Positions 50,832 to 59,608 of a stretch of 64,000 bases of DNA are shown piece after piece. The DNA is from Laedolimicola sp934402125 (GTDB lineage: Bacteria > Bacillota > Clostridia > Lachnospirales > Lachnospiraceae). Under the pieces are notes generated by a model. That model was not told where the DNA came from. It saw only the letters and a program-made list of their open reading frames with translations, and searched no databases. How positions within the stretch are numbered: position 1 is the stretch's first letter; each line of letters starts with the position of its first letter. The position numbers were made by a program, and so were the translations under genes. Location: the NCBI RefSeq assembly GCF_052065835.1, contig NZ_JBQHTG010000002.1, positions 434,001 through 498,000 of the forward strand. The letters are read 5' to 3'.

Positions 50832-51100
50832 TTCCTTACTCCTCTTTTCTTATGCTTCTGTTGTTGCCTTTCCATCATACCATACAGGTGACAAGACAGC
50901 AATCCAAATGTACATTTTGTTTGTTCTTTCTTTTTGTCCGCTTGTCTCGAATTCTGTGGAAATTTGTGATTTTATCTGAATCTTTTTATATTATTCTGAT
51001 ATTTATAATATAATTCTAAAGATTTCATCATAATTTCGTAATATATTCCTGCTATGATAAATAGTAGAAAATGAATTTGAATCTTAAATGAGGTGATCCT

Positions 51101-51544
51101 ATGAAAAAAATATCCTGTATCTTTTTCGCCGGACTGCTGGCCCTGGCACTTTATCTGGAGCCTCTTTCCGTAAATGCTGAACAATTGCCGGAGGAAACCG
51201 CTCCGGAGGTTTCCCTTACTTATACCTCCCTGGAGGAATCTGAAAAATGGATTCTGGACGAGGTTCTCTCCGATTACGTATCGGAACACGTAGTCGATAT
51301 GGAAGAGGCTTCCATTCCCTGCACCATCGGTGAGCTGGTGGATCGGGGTACTTCCTCTTACCTGTTCTATCAGGACGAACAGGCGGACGGCACCGTCTAT
51401 ACGGCAGCCGGTTACGCTTTAACCGGAGACGGCAGCTACGTATACTTTGAGCTGACGAGCGCTTCCCCGCTGGATACTGCCACCGTTGATTTTGAGATTG
51501 CAAGGAACTTCGGAAGCACCGGTGACGCCAGCTCCTTATCCTAA
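51101..51544 (+). CDS. secreted protein, unknown, 147 aa
   Basis: A signal peptide (KKISCIFFAGLLALALYLEP, cleavage near VNA-EQ) is followed by a small acidic domain (EEAPEVSL region, SSYLFYQDEQADGTVYTAAG, YVYFELTSASPL). No cysteines or membrane helix in the mature part, no family recognised. The ATG has GAGGTGAT upstream. One of few plus-strand genes in this half; the upstream 270 bp are AT-rich and hold no other gene. Single transcript ending at the hairpin at 51588. Confidence 0.75.
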   Translation: MKKISCIFFAGLLALALYLEPLSVNAEQLPEETAPEVSLTYTSLEESEKWILDEVLSDYVSEHVVDMEEASIPCTIGELVDRGTSSYLFYQDEQADGTVYTAAGYALTGDGSYVYFELTSASPLDTATVDFEIARNFGSTGDASSLS

Positions 51545-51587
51545 AGAAAAGTTTCCTTTGTGTCCTTTGATTCCGTATTATACACAG

Positions 51588-51624
51588 AAAGCCCCGGCTG
51601 TCATTTCCGACAGACCGGGGCTTT
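51588..51624. terminator. hairpin between convergent genes
   Basis: AAAGCCCCGG (51588-51597) and CCGGGGCTTT (51615-51624), with an inner TGTC/GACA. It serves the secreted protein and the convergent HAD gene. Confidence 0.8.
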
Positions 51625-51651
51625 CCCGTCGCTTTCTTCTTATGTTATGTC

Positions 51652-52422
51652 TTATATCAGTCCAAAATGAGCCAGGGCATGGGCGATACCGCCCTCTCCG
51701 ACGCCTTTGGTCACATAATCCGCGATTTCCTTTACCTTAGGATCCGCATTTCCCATGGCCACGCCGATTCCCGCATAGGCAAGCATTTCCATATCATTTT
51801 CCCCGTCGCCGAATGCAATGATTTCTTCCCGGCTGATACCATAATGGGCCAGCATACGCTCCATGCCCCTGGCCTTGCTGTTGCCCGCGGCGATAATATC
51901 CACGCCGTAGGGATTCCAGCGGGTCATGCTGCAATGGGGCAGATCCGCCAGCACCCGGGCTACATCTTTCTCATCGGCAAACACATTGATCAGATAGACC
52001 GGATTGCCCGTAAAGCTCCCCGTCTCCGGCAATTCCGAGGAAATATCCGCCTGGGTCTGCCGCACCCGATCGTTGATGAAATTGATATAAATCTGTTTTT
52101 CTTCCACAAAAGCCATCGGCAGCTCTTTTTCCCGAAACCAGCGCAGCGCCCCCTGAATATCCTCCTCCGGTATGGGCCTGGAATCCAGGAGCTTTTCATT
52201 CCGATCCAGGCATATCTGTCCGTTCAGAAGCACATGACCGTCAAAGGGAATCCTGGTGATACCCAGCTCCTTCAGTTCCTTTAAATGGCGGCCGGTACTG
52301 GTGCAGACCAGGATCCCGTTTTTCTGCAGCTTTTCCAGCGCTTCTTCCGTATCCTCCGGAATTCTTCCGACACTGTGATCCAGTAATGTCCCGTCGATAT
52401 CAAAAAATGCCGCTTTTATCAT
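51652..52422 (-). CDS. Cof-type HAD-IIB phosphatase
   Basis: 256 residues. HAD motif I is IKAAFFDIDGTLLDHSVG (Asp nucleophile), motif II CTSTGRHL, motif III Lys in ISREEIIAFGDGENDMEML with motif IV. The type IIB cap lies between. Family members dephosphorylate sugar phosphates or flavin precursors; the specific substrate is unknown. It follows the lipoprotein gene by 15 bp and is probably co-transcribed. Confidence 0.93.
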   Translation of the reverse strand: MIKAAFFDIDGTLLDHSVGRIPEDTEEALEKLQKNGILVCTSTGRHLKELKELGITRIPFDGHVLLNGQICLDRNEKLLDSRPIPEEDIQGALRWFREKELPMAFVEEKQIYINFINDRVRQTQADISSELPETGSFTGNPVYLINVFADEKDVARVLADLPHCSMTRWNPYGVDIIAAGNSKARGMERMLAHYGISREEIIAFGDGENDMEMLAYAGIGVAMGNADPKVKEIADYVTKGVGEGGIAHALAHFGLI

Positions 52423-52437
52423 CTCTGTAAGCCTCTC

Positions 52438-53022
52438 TTATTCCGCGTCCAGAAGCACCACGCGGACTACCTCCTCCTGCTCGTTCTGCCAGATGAGACA
52501 CCGGCTTCCTTTCTGAATATCCTCAGCCCGGACTACATTCCGGGTACGGAAGGGCTTTATCTCCGCCGTGTCCGGAATCACATAGCTCTCTCCATCTTCA
52601 GCAACCACCTTCAGGCCGCCGTCTTTCGCAACCGGCTTCCGGGCAATCACTGCGTAATAGGGTGCCGCTTCCTTCTCCGAAACATTGGTGAACACGACCT
52701 CCGGCGTACACTGAGGCGGTAATGACAGGGTCATGGCCGGTCCCAGATATGCCACAAAGCTTCCCTTTTCCACATCAGAAAGCTCCAGCAGCAGACCGCT
52801 CTCCCCATCTACCAGAACCGTATTCTCCGGATCGATCGTCAGAATCATCTCTCCCTGGGAAGACATGTCAGACTGATTATCTACGATGATATCTTCTTCC
52901 GAAACCTCCTCAATCTCTCCATAGATACGGACTGCCGTATCCTCTGCCTTACTGCCGCAGGCGGTCGCTGCCGTCAGCGCCAGGGTCAGTCCCAGTATCG
53001 GTATCACTCTTTTTAATTTCAT
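52438..53022 (-). CDS. lipoprotein, unknown, 194 aa
   Basis: Lipobox signal peptide (VIPILGLTLALTAATACGSK, Cys at about residue 22). The mature part has a beta-rich, OB-like pattern (VRIYGEIEEVSEEDIIVDNQ, GSFVAYLGPAMTLSLPPQCT, AEDIQKGSRCLIWQNEQEEV). No family recognised. It resembles the small secreted proteins that many Lachnospiraceae keep near peptidoglycan enzymes. Ribosome site AGGAGG. Confidence 0.75.
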   Translation of the reverse strand: MKLKRVIPILGLTLALTAATACGSKAEDTAVRIYGEIEEVSEEDIIVDNQSDMSSQGEMILTIDPENTVLVDGESGLLLELSDVEKGSFVAYLGPAMTLSLPPQCTPEVVFTNVSEKEAAPYYAVIARKPVAKDGGLKVVAEDGESYVIPDTAEIKPFRTRNVVRAEDIQKGSRCLIWQNEQEEVVRVVLLDAE

Positions 53023-53131
53023 ATTCGTCCTCCTGAATCTTTTTCCCTAACCTGTCTCTCCCTACAGGTTAGCCCCATTGTATCAGATGGATGCAGAAAA
53101 AGGAAGCTTTCTTAAGAACAATTAAGAATCC

Positions 53132-53170
53132 AAAAATGGGGTCTGGCTTTCTGCAGCCAAACCCCATTTT
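53132..53170 (-). terminator. terminator after acsB (first copy)
   Basis: AAAATGGGGTCTGGC and GCCAAACCCCATTTT pair with one bulged base. TTTTTG follows on the minus strand. Confidence 0.9.
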
Positions 53171-53201
53171 CTGATTCTATCGTTTTATCAAAAACCCTGT
53201 G

Positions 53202-55337
53202 TTACATAATCGGATCCAGACCCAGTACCGGATGGTTCTTCTCCTGCAGGAACGCCATCAGAGTTTCCTCATCGGTTGCTACGGTCTCGTCTGCGATCAT
53301 ATCGGTAAAGTTATCAATACCGTATTTCTCCTTTGCAGACTTATTCAGTCTCTCGGCTACGTCGTCCTTCAGCTCCTTCGGCATCCATACGATACGCTCA
53401 AAGCCGCCCTCAGCGCTCATGAACTTCTTGGAGGCGATAAAGTGACGTCCATGACCCATGAAGCCCGGCGTCTGAACTCCGCCGCCTGTCATACTTGCCA
53501 GCTCACCGAAGGTCATGCCAAGAGGCGTCATGCCTGCGTACTCACGGTTGGCAATGATAACGCCATTGGAGAAGGGCTCGATACCGCAGATACACTCGAA
53601 GCAGCCGCAGGAGGTCATCGGGTCTTCCATAATGGAGTACAGGGTTACTTTCTCAAGAGCTCCCTGAGTTGCCTCAGCTACCATACGGTTTACATCCGGG
53701 TAAATTCCCTTTACTTCGTCCTCGCAGCCTTCCTTGGAAATCGGCTGGCAGGGTCCGGTGGGATTCAGCTCCTTGGTTGCCTTTGCATCCAGCCATGATA
53801 CAGCTCCGCAAAGTCCCAGACGCTCCGGAGTTACCACGCAGCAGTGTGACGGCGCGAAGGACTGGCACAGAGTACAGGTGTAGAACTGATCTACGCTCTC
53901 ATCAGTCAGGGTCTCCAGACGCTCGTCACGCTTCTCATAGGTCGGCATAGCGACGGTATCCAGAAGCTCCTGAACCTTATCGGTATCGGTTACGATGGTA
54001 ACCTGACATTTATCTACGACGATATCAAACTCGTCCATGATCATATTGTAAAGCACCTCTGCGAAATGGGTCAGGCGGAGTCCTGCCTCATAAGCAGCCT
54101 TGCTTACACGGACACGGATCTGATTTCTCTGGCCGGTGTGCATCACACCTTCCATATAGTTGTACCATGCATGAATCTTACGCTCGATAACCGGCTCGAA
54201 GTCAGGCTGCATCTTTGCTCCCGCTACCTGTACATAAGTAGCCAGCGCGAAGGTCTGTCCCTGCTCCAGCTCGTCCAGATCCTTGCCGACAATGGTAATC
54301 TTGTGATCCTCAATCTCATCTGCATTGCAGGTCTGTACCAGCTCGCAGGTGGGCGCCTTATGGGAACTGAACTCTACCTGCATATCGCCTCTACGGATAA
54401 TCTCACCCTCAAAGGCAGACGCGAAGGCAACCGGAATCGGAAGCTCAGTTACTTTAATCTTAATGTTGCGCAGCTCCAGGGACTTCTTCACGGTCATGCT
54501 GTGATCCAGAACAGACTCCAGCGCGCCCGGAACCTGATTCTCGCCCAGATCCACGTCTACGACTACCGGGAAGCCCAGCGCGATAGCGCCTGCGCCTGCG
54601 GATACAACCACCTCGTTCAGAGCGCCGAAGGTATTCACGAATGCAGGTACTCTTTCCTTGGTGTATTTTAACAGTCCCGGCAGATCGCCCGGCGTTACAT
54701 TACCGAAGATCAGAGCCGCACGGATCGCTACGGTTACGACATGGATCACTGCGGTCACATCATGTCCCAGCGGAACTACACGGAAATCCAGGCCAATCTT
54801 TACGCCGCCCTCTGCGCACTGCTCGATGACGTCGCCAATCAGGAAGGTCATGATACCCTTGCTCTGGTAATCTTTTACAACTGTCACTACATCTTCTGCA
54901 TGGTCAGCCTTGCCGAGTACAACCGCTACGCCGGGAATATCTCCGGTTACAAGCGGAACGCCCAGAGAACGGATAACCGGGTCCGGTACGAAGCCGATCC
55001 CGCTGTCATTCGCATAGGGGTCTGCATTGTCTACATATTTCAATGCCTCGATGATCTCTGCTCCCACTGCGGTAGCCAGACCTGCGTTCAGTGCCTCTCC
55101 CAGGTCTTCCTTGTTGCTGATCAGGCTTTTCATTACGCCTACACAAGCCGGCAGATCGCCAAGCTTTGTAACCTTTACGCCGGTAGCAGCGTAGATGGTC
55201 GGCAGGAAGTACGCCGTATCCGGCATTGCCACCTTCTTGTCCTCGCCATACTTTGCAATCGCGTCATTGACTGCGCCTTCGGTCAGTCCTGCGACTGCGT
55301 TTGAGCCTCCGTAGATTAAATCTGTTAATACGCTCAT
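53202..55337 (-). CDS. acsB: acetyl-CoA synthase, copy 1
   Basis: Makes acetyl-CoA from the methyl group of the corrinoid protein, CO and CoA. 711 residues, near the 729 of Moorella. All A-cluster ligands are in the right spacing: Cys488, 491, 500, 510 and Cys577-Gly-Cys579 (TSCGCFECICG) match Moorella Cys506, 509, 518, 528 and 595/597. The N-terminal CODH-contact domain is complete from MSVLTDLIYGGSNAVAGLTE. It is alone in its transcript (promoter 55399-55427, terminator 53132), away from the second copy by 7 kb. Confidence 0.95.
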   Translation of the reverse strand: MSVLTDLIYGGSNAVAGLTEGAVNDAIAKYGEDKKVAMPDTAYFLPTIYAATGVKVTKLGDLPACVGVMKSLISNKEDLGEALNAGLATAVGAEIIEALKYVDNADPYANDSGIGFVPDPVIRSLGVPLVTGDIPGVAVVLGKADHAEDVVTVVKDYQSKGIMTFLIGDVIEQCAEGGVKIGLDFRVVPLGHDVTAVIHVVTVAIRAALIFGNVTPGDLPGLLKYTKERVPAFVNTFGALNEVVVSAGAGAIALGFPVVVDVDLGENQVPGALESVLDHSMTVKKSLELRNIKIKVTELPIPVAFASAFEGEIIRRGDMQVEFSSHKAPTCELVQTCNADEIEDHKITIVGKDLDELEQGQTFALATYVQVAGAKMQPDFEPVIERKIHAWYNYMEGVMHTGQRNQIRVRVSKAAYEAGLRLTHFAEVLYNMIMDEFDIVVDKCQVTIVTDTDKVQELLDTVAMPTYEKRDERLETLTDESVDQFYTCTLCQSFAPSHCCVVTPERLGLCGAVSWLDAKATKELNPTGPCQPISKEGCEDEVKGIYPDVNRMVAEATQGALEKVTLYSIMEDPMTSCGCFECICGIEPFSNGVIIANREYAGMTPLGMTFGELASMTGGGVQTPGFMGHGRHFIASKKFMSAEGGFERIVWMPKELKDDVAERLNKSAKEKYGIDNFTDMIADETVATDEETLMAFLQEKNHPVLGLDPIM

Positions 55338-55398
55338 TTTTCATGTCCCTCCTTGGGTTATGTAGCTGTATTTTTTGGAAATAACTCTTAATGCTTAA

Positions 55399-55427
55399 AT
55401 TTTAGCACTGCCGCATAAGGAAGTCAA
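55399..55427 (-). promoter_or_regulatory. promoter of acsB copy 1
   Basis: TTGACT (minus strand, 55427-55422), 17-bp spacer, TAAAAT (55404-55399), 62 bp before the start codon. Near-consensus. Confidence 0.82.
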
Positions 55428-55474
55428 TATCCCCCGGGCGGGGATTTTGGGAAAATAACAGATCAATCAAAGTA

Positions 55475-55518
55475 AAACAAAAACAGCCGCGGCTGCGTCA
55501 TCTGCAGCTGCGGCTGTT
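55475..55518 (-). terminator. terminator after the amino acid ABC operon
   Basis: AACAGCCGCGGCTGC (55482-55496) pairs with GCAGCTGCGGCTGTT (55504-55518), followed by TTTTTGTTTT on the minus strand. Confidence 0.92.
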
Positions 55519-55534
55519 CTATTCCTGTATTTTA

Positions 55535-56269
55535 TTACAGCACCTTACTCAGGAAATCAATGGTTCTGGGCTCCTTCGGATTCGCCAGTACCTCCTCCGG
55601 GGTTCCCTGCTCTACGATATAGCCGCCTTCCATGAAGACTACCCGATCTGCCACCTCGCGAGCAAAGCCGATCTCATGGGTTACGACTACCATGGTCATA
55701 CCCTCCCGAGCCAGCTCCTTCATAACCGCCAGAACCTCGCCGACCATCTCCGGGTCAAGGGCAGAGGTAGGCTCGTCAAAGAGCATGATATCCGGCTTCA
55801 TAGCCAGAGCACGGGCAATAGCCACACGCTGCTTCTGTCCGCCGGAGAGCTGGCTTGGGAATGCCTCCGCCTTATCTGCCAGGCCGACACGGGTCAGAAG
55901 CTCCATAGCTTTTTTCCGGGCCTCGTCCTTGGTCATAACCTTCAGATGGACCGGAGCCAGCGTCATATTGTCCATCACATTCAGATGGTTGAACAGATTA
56001 AAATGCTGGAACACCATACCGATGTTCTGACGCACCTTATTGATATCCGTGTGCTTGTCCGTCACGTCATAGCCGTCTATCAGAATCTGGCCTGCCGTCG
56101 CCGTCTCCAGCTGGTTCAGGCAGCGCAGGAAGGTGGATTTACCGCTTCCGGAGGGTCCCAGGAGAACCACAACCTCGCCTTCGGTGATATCCATACTGAT
56201 ATCCTTCAGAACCTCCAGCTTTCCAAAGTTCTTTTTCAGGTTCGTTACATGAATCTTATTATCTGCCAC
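55535..56269 (-). CDS. glnQ: polar amino acid ABC transporter ATPase
   Basis: 244 residues. Walker A GPSGSGKST, Q-loop VFQHFNLFNH, signature LSGGQKQRVAIA, Walker B IMLFDEPTSALD and H-loop VVVTHEIGFAREVAD are complete. This is the GlnQ/HisP type. It overlaps the permease gene by 11 bp and is last of the three-gene operon. Amino acid specificity cannot be read from the ATPase. Confidence 0.95.
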   Translation of the reverse strand: MADNKIHVTNLKKNFGKLEVLKDISMDITEGEVVVLLGPSGSGKSTFLRCLNQLETATAGQILIDGYDVTDKHTDINKVRQNIGMVFQHFNLFNHLNVMDNMTLAPVHLKVMTKDEARKKAMELLTRVGLADKAEAFPSQLSGGQKQRVAIARALAMKPDIMLFDEPTSALDPEMVGEVLAVMKELAREGMTMVVVTHEIGFAREVADRVVFMEGGYIVEQGTPEEVLANPKEPRTIDFLSKVL

Positions 56270-56927
56270 GGTTTACCCTCCTCTCGATTCTCTTTGCCAG
56301 CTTACTTAAGGTAATGATGACAATCATATACATCACGCCGACGATGGCCCAGGACTGCAGCGGCTTTAAGGTATTACCGGAAATGGTTTTACCAATCAGC
56401 GTCAGCTCCGGGAACGCGATAACGGAAAGAATCGACGTATCCTTCAGGGTAATGATAAACTGGTTAATGATAGACGGAATCATGGTGCGTACCGCCTGGG
56501 GTACTACGACCAGCGCCATGGAGGAACCATAGGAAAGTCCCAGACTCCGGGAAGCCTCCATCTGTCCCCGATCCACACTCTCGATACCGGCGCGGATAAT
56601 CTCCGCCATGTAAGCGCCGCAGTTTAAGGAAAGGGCGATAGTACCTGCCTGAAGCGCGCTCAGACGGAAGCCTCTCATTCCCATACCCTGCATACCGGCC
56701 GGAATACCGAAGAATACAAAATAAGCCAGTACGATAAGCGGAACGCCTCGAATTGCGTCCACGTAAACGGTACCGATCAGATTCAGTACCCGGTTGCGTC
56801 CCACGTTCATCAGGCCGAAAATCATACCAATGATCGTCGCGATGACCAGGGTCAACAGTGTCATCAGCAAAGTCTGTCCCATGCCCTTTAAAAGCATGAT
56901 TCCATACACTCGAAGAATTGCTGCCAT
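56259..56927 (-). CDS. polar amino acid ABC transporter permease
   Basis: 222 residues with five to six membrane segments. The EAA loop is EASRSLGLSYGSSMALVVVPQAV, with the preceding GAYMAEIIRAGIESVDRGQM typical of HisMQ/GlnP permeases. Only one permease gene is present, so it probably works as a homodimer. It is preceded by the binding protein gene, with a 151-bp gap that holds no other gene. Confidence 0.93.
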   Translation of the reverse strand: MAAILRVYGIMLLKGMGQTLLMTLLTLVIATIIGMIFGLMNVGRNRVLNLIGTVYVDAIRGVPLIVLAYFVFFGIPAGMQGMGMRGFRLSALQAGTIALSLNCGAYMAEIIRAGIESVDRGQMEASRSLGLSYGSSMALVVVPQAVRTMIPSIINQFIITLKDTSILSVIAFPELTLIGKTISGNTLKPLQSWAIVGVMYMIVIITLSKLAKRIERRVNRGR

Positions 56928-57078
56928 ATATCTTTTCTCCTCACTTGTTTACTCCCGCTGTCCGCGGGGCTTCTCTGCCGCGGAATACTTCCTGCATTGT
57001 GGAAACCTCCGTATCCGGGAGCTTTCACAGTACAGGAAGCAGCTGCATCGCTACGCAGCTGCTCCGCACCTTTTATCC

Positions 57079-57903
57079 CTATTCGCCAAGATACTTGTTC
57101 AGAATCTCATCGTAGGTTCCGTTGTCCTTAATCTCCTGCAGTCCCTTGTTGAACATATCCAGAAGCTCCTGATTGTCCTTGTTCATGATAGCAAAGCCAT
57201 AGGGAGCCACCTCACTTGCGGTACTCTCAACGATGGTCAGATCCAGTCCGCCGGTCTTGATGTTGTCCGCCATAATCGGCTTATCCTCTACGCAAGCGTC
57301 TGCCTGGCCCAGTACCACTGCCTGATACATGGTCGGTGAATCCTCGTAGGTATCAATCTTAAAGCCATACTCGTCCTTCAGGCTCTCTGCGTAATTCGCA
57401 CCTGCTGTAGCGTTCTTTACCGCGATGGTCTTGCCCTTCAGATCGTCCAGGCTCTCGATACCGCTGTCTGTCTTTGCAGCGAATACCTGATAGGAATCAT
57501 AATAGGAATCGGAGAAAATCCATCCGTTTGCCTTACGCTCGTCTGTGATGCTCGCGCCTGCCAGCAGCGCGTCTGCCTGGCCTGCCTGAACCGCGGTAAC
57601 TGCAGCGTCCCAGCCAAGGCTCTGAATCTCAATATTGAATCCCTGATTTGCTGCCACTGCCTTGATGATATCCACGTCGATTCCTACGAACTCACCATTT
57701 TCATCGGTGTACTCAAAGGGACGGAATACGGTATCCATTGCGATAACCCATGTTTTGTCAGAGCCGGTGCTCTCAGCAGCGTCTGTGCCTTCGGTTGTCT
57801 CTGCAGGCGCTGTCTCAGCAGCCTTATCAGAGCTGGAGGATCCGCATGCAGCGAGACCCAGGGTCATGCTTGCAGCCAAAGCCAATACAAGTAACTTTTT
57901 CAT
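57079..57903 (-). CDS. amino acid-binding lipoprotein of the ABC transporter
   Basis: 274 residues. Lipobox LAAC (Cys20) after MKKLLVLALAASMTLGL, a Ser/Thr/Glu-rich linker, then the SBP_bac_3 fold: DTVFRPFEYTDENGEFVGID, QAGQADALLAGASITDERKA, GKTIAVKNATAGANYAESLK and VLGQADACVEDKPIMADN. The binding pocket has an Asp-Glu-Asn set usual for polar amino acids. Its promoter and a leader hairpin lie at 57953-58025. First gene of the operon. Confidence 0.93.
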   Translation of the reverse strand: MKKLLVLALAASMTLGLAACGSSSSDKAAETAPAETTEGTDAAESTGSDKTWVIAMDTVFRPFEYTDENGEFVGIDVDIIKAVAANQGFNIEIQSLGWDAAVTAVQAGQADALLAGASITDERKANGWIFSDSYYDSYQVFAAKTDSGIESLDDLKGKTIAVKNATAGANYAESLKDEYGFKIDTYEDSPTMYQAVVLGQADACVEDKPIMADNIKTGGLDLTIVESTASEVAPYGFAIMNKDNQELLDMFNKGLQEIKDNGTYDEILNKYLGE

Positions 57904-57952
57904 AATGTATACGCTCCTTTTCCCCGGCTCATTGGCCGGTCATATTTAACAC

Positions 57953-57982
57953 AAGGGCGATGTATAGTTATACACCGCCCTT
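57953..57982 (-). promoter_or_regulatory. leader hairpin of the amino acid transporter operon
   Basis: AAGGGCGA/TGTATA and TATACA/CGCCCTT form an almost perfect stem (one mismatch) with the two-base centre GT. It starts about 8 bp after the likely transcription start. No T run follows, so it is an operator or RNA structure, not a terminator. Confidence 0.6.
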
Positions 57983-57996
57983 GATGCCACTTCTTA

Positions 57997-58025
57997 AGTA
58001 TAATTTTTTCTGTTAAAGTTGTCAA
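57997..58025 (-). promoter_or_regulatory. promoter of the amino acid transporter operon
   Basis: TTGACA (minus strand, 58025-58020), 17-bp spacer, TATACT (58002-57997). Near-consensus. Confidence 0.85.
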
Positions 58026-58048
58026 GCAAAAAACTTTTTCGTTTTCCC

Positions 58049-58639
58049 TTAAATCTCCTTAGCAGCTGCCAAAACCATTTCTACTGCCCTGTCAATTCCC
58101 AGTTTTTCTGTGTTGATCGTCAGATCGTAGTTCCGGGCGTCCCCGTAGGTCTGCTTCGTATAATACTCGCAGTTCTTCTTACGGGAGCGATCCGCATCGC
58201 GGATATCCTTCTCCACCTGGGGAAGCGGTACCCCCGGCATCATGGCGGACATACGGTTGACTCTCCATTGGAAGCCGGCATGGGCAAATACGTGGAGACA
58301 ATGATCGAATTCCCTTAAGATATACTCGCTGTTCCGGCCTACAATCACACAGTTCTCATGATTTGCCATTTCACGGATCGCGTCTCTCTGAGCTTGCCAG
58401 AGCTCCTCGTCCAGGGGCTTATTGTAGAAATCAAACAGACTCTGGGCAAAGCCAAAGTTTTTCGGCACTCTCTCGTCCCATTTCCGCACCAGCTCCGGAT
58501 CCAGCTTCGAATTGGCCAGGGCTGTTCTCAGAATGATATCCTTATCGTAAAACTCAATTCCCAGCTCCTTCGCCACTCTCCGGCCGATTTCACCGCCGCC
58601 TGCACCGAATTCACGGGCAATCGTAATAATCTTTTTCAT
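58049..58639 (-). CDS. cytidylate kinase-like protein (PF13189)
   Basis: 196 residues. MKKIITIAREFGAGGGEIGRRVAKE is the family opening; the P-loop is the degenerate GAGGGEIG instead of GXXGXGKST. The middle has CVIVGRNSEYIL and the lid DADRSRKKNCEYYTKQTYGD. The family is annotated as cytidylate kinase-like but a true cmk is at 14061, so this is a paralogue with unknown substrate. It has its own promoter (58687) and sits between two unrelated operons. Confidence 0.85.
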   Translation of the reverse strand: MKKIITIAREFGAGGGEIGRRVAKELGIEFYDKDIILRTALANSKLDPELVRKWDERVPKNFGFAQSLFDFYNKPLDEELWQAQRDAIREMANHENCVIVGRNSEYILREFDHCLHVFAHAGFQWRVNRMSAMMPGVPLPQVEKDIRDADRSRKKNCEYYTKQTYGDARNYDLTINTEKLGIDRAVEMVLAAAKEI

Positions 58640-58686
58640 GAAAGCTTCCTCCGTTCTGTAAGCCTGTCGGCTCCGTCTTCTATTTC

Positions 58687-58715
58687 ATTATAACGAACAA
58701 AAAGAGTTCGGGCAA
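58687..58715 (-). promoter_or_regulatory. promoter of the cytidylate kinase-like gene
   Basis: TTGCCC (minus strand, 58715-58710), 17-bp spacer, TATAAT (58692-58687). Confidence 0.72.
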
Positions 58716-58745
58716 CCCCTTTCTCATAGAGATTCTCCACAACAA

Positions 58746-58777
58746 AAGAGCACCCCTGATTTCTCAGGGATGCTCTT
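58746..58777 (-). terminator. terminator after acsE
   Basis: AAGAGCACCCCTGA (58746-58759) and TCAGGGATGCTCTT (58764-58777), one mismatch, then TTTTG on the minus strand. It ends the acsB-acsD-acsC-acsE operon. Confidence 0.92.
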
Positions 58778-58789
58778 AAAAATTCCGAA

Positions 58790-59578
58790 TTAAACCTCAA
58801 GATAAGAATCTGCGTACAGATTGTTGTTCTTGATGATATCGCAGGACTTGATGGTCTCCATCAGTCTTAAGTCGTTCGGGTTAACGATAGCGGAGGTCAG
58901 ACCGTTCATCATAGCCATAGCTACCATAGCGGAGTCCATGATCGGACGGATGTGCTTCGGCATACCGTTGGAGTTGTTGGACAGACCACCTGTGGACTGC
59001 ATACCCATGTCGGAGATCATCTTGATGAACTCCAGAACCTGCATCTGCTTGTCCTGCATTCCCTTGATAACCAGGAATAACGGGTCAAACCACATATCCT
59101 CAGCAACGTCCATACCATGCTCCATACCACGCTCCATCATGGTCTGCATGTACATCATACGCTCGTCGTTGTCCTTAGCGATTCCCTCGCCGTTGCACAG
59201 AGCGATAACGATAGCGTCGTTAGCCGCTGCCAGGTCGATGTACTCGATTCTTCCGGCTGCGTCTGCAGAGTTAACGATGGGTTTTCCTTTTGCACGGTTG
59301 TATACAGAGATACCAGCCTCGATAGCTGCTACGTTGGAGGTATCCAGTGCCAGCGGAACGTTGTCGAAGTTGCCCTGAAGCAGCTCAACTGCCCACTTCA
59401 TCAGCTCCGGTCCGTCGTTCTCTGCCGGTCCGATATTTACGTCCAGATATGTAGCGCCTGCATCCAGCTGCTGTTTTGCACGCTTCAGGATCGGCTCCGG
59501 ATCTCTCTCTGTAAACGCTTTGTTTACAGCCGGTGCTGTGGTGGAAAGTCTCTCACCGATGGTAATAAATTTTGCCAT
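58790..59578 (-). CDS. acsE: methyltetrahydrofolate:corrinoid/iron-sulfur protein methyltransferase
   Basis: Transfers the methyl group from methyl-THF to cob(I)amide on the AcsCD protein. 262 residues, same as Moorella MeTr. TIM-barrel substrate motifs: YLDVNIGPAENDGPELMKW, LALDTSNVAAIEAG, IVNSADAAGRIEYIDL, VIALCNGEGIAKDNDERM and STGGLSNNSNGMPKHIRP. It follows acsC by 30 bp and is last in the operon. Confidence 0.96.
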   Translation of the reverse strand: MAKFITIGERLSTTAPAVNKAFTERDPEPILKRAKQQLDAGATYLDVNIGPAENDGPELMKWAVELLQGNFDNVPLALDTSNVAAIEAGISVYNRAKGKPIVNSADAAGRIEYIDLAAANDAIVIALCNGEGIAKDNDERMMYMQTMMERGMEHGMDVAEDMWFDPLFLVIKGMQDKQMQVLEFIKMISDMGMQSTGGLSNNSNGMPKHIRPIMDSAMVAMAMMNGLTSAIVNPNDLRLMETIKSCDIIKNNNLYADSYLEV

Positions 59579-59608
59579 AGTTTTCTTCTCCTTTTATAAA
59601 TAAAATAA

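Noticed and set aside
49548..50891. 447-codon plus-strand open frame opposite the PTS IIC-like gene
   Set aside because: Antisense shadow of a Gly/Ala-rich membrane protein; composition and lack of any domain argue against it.
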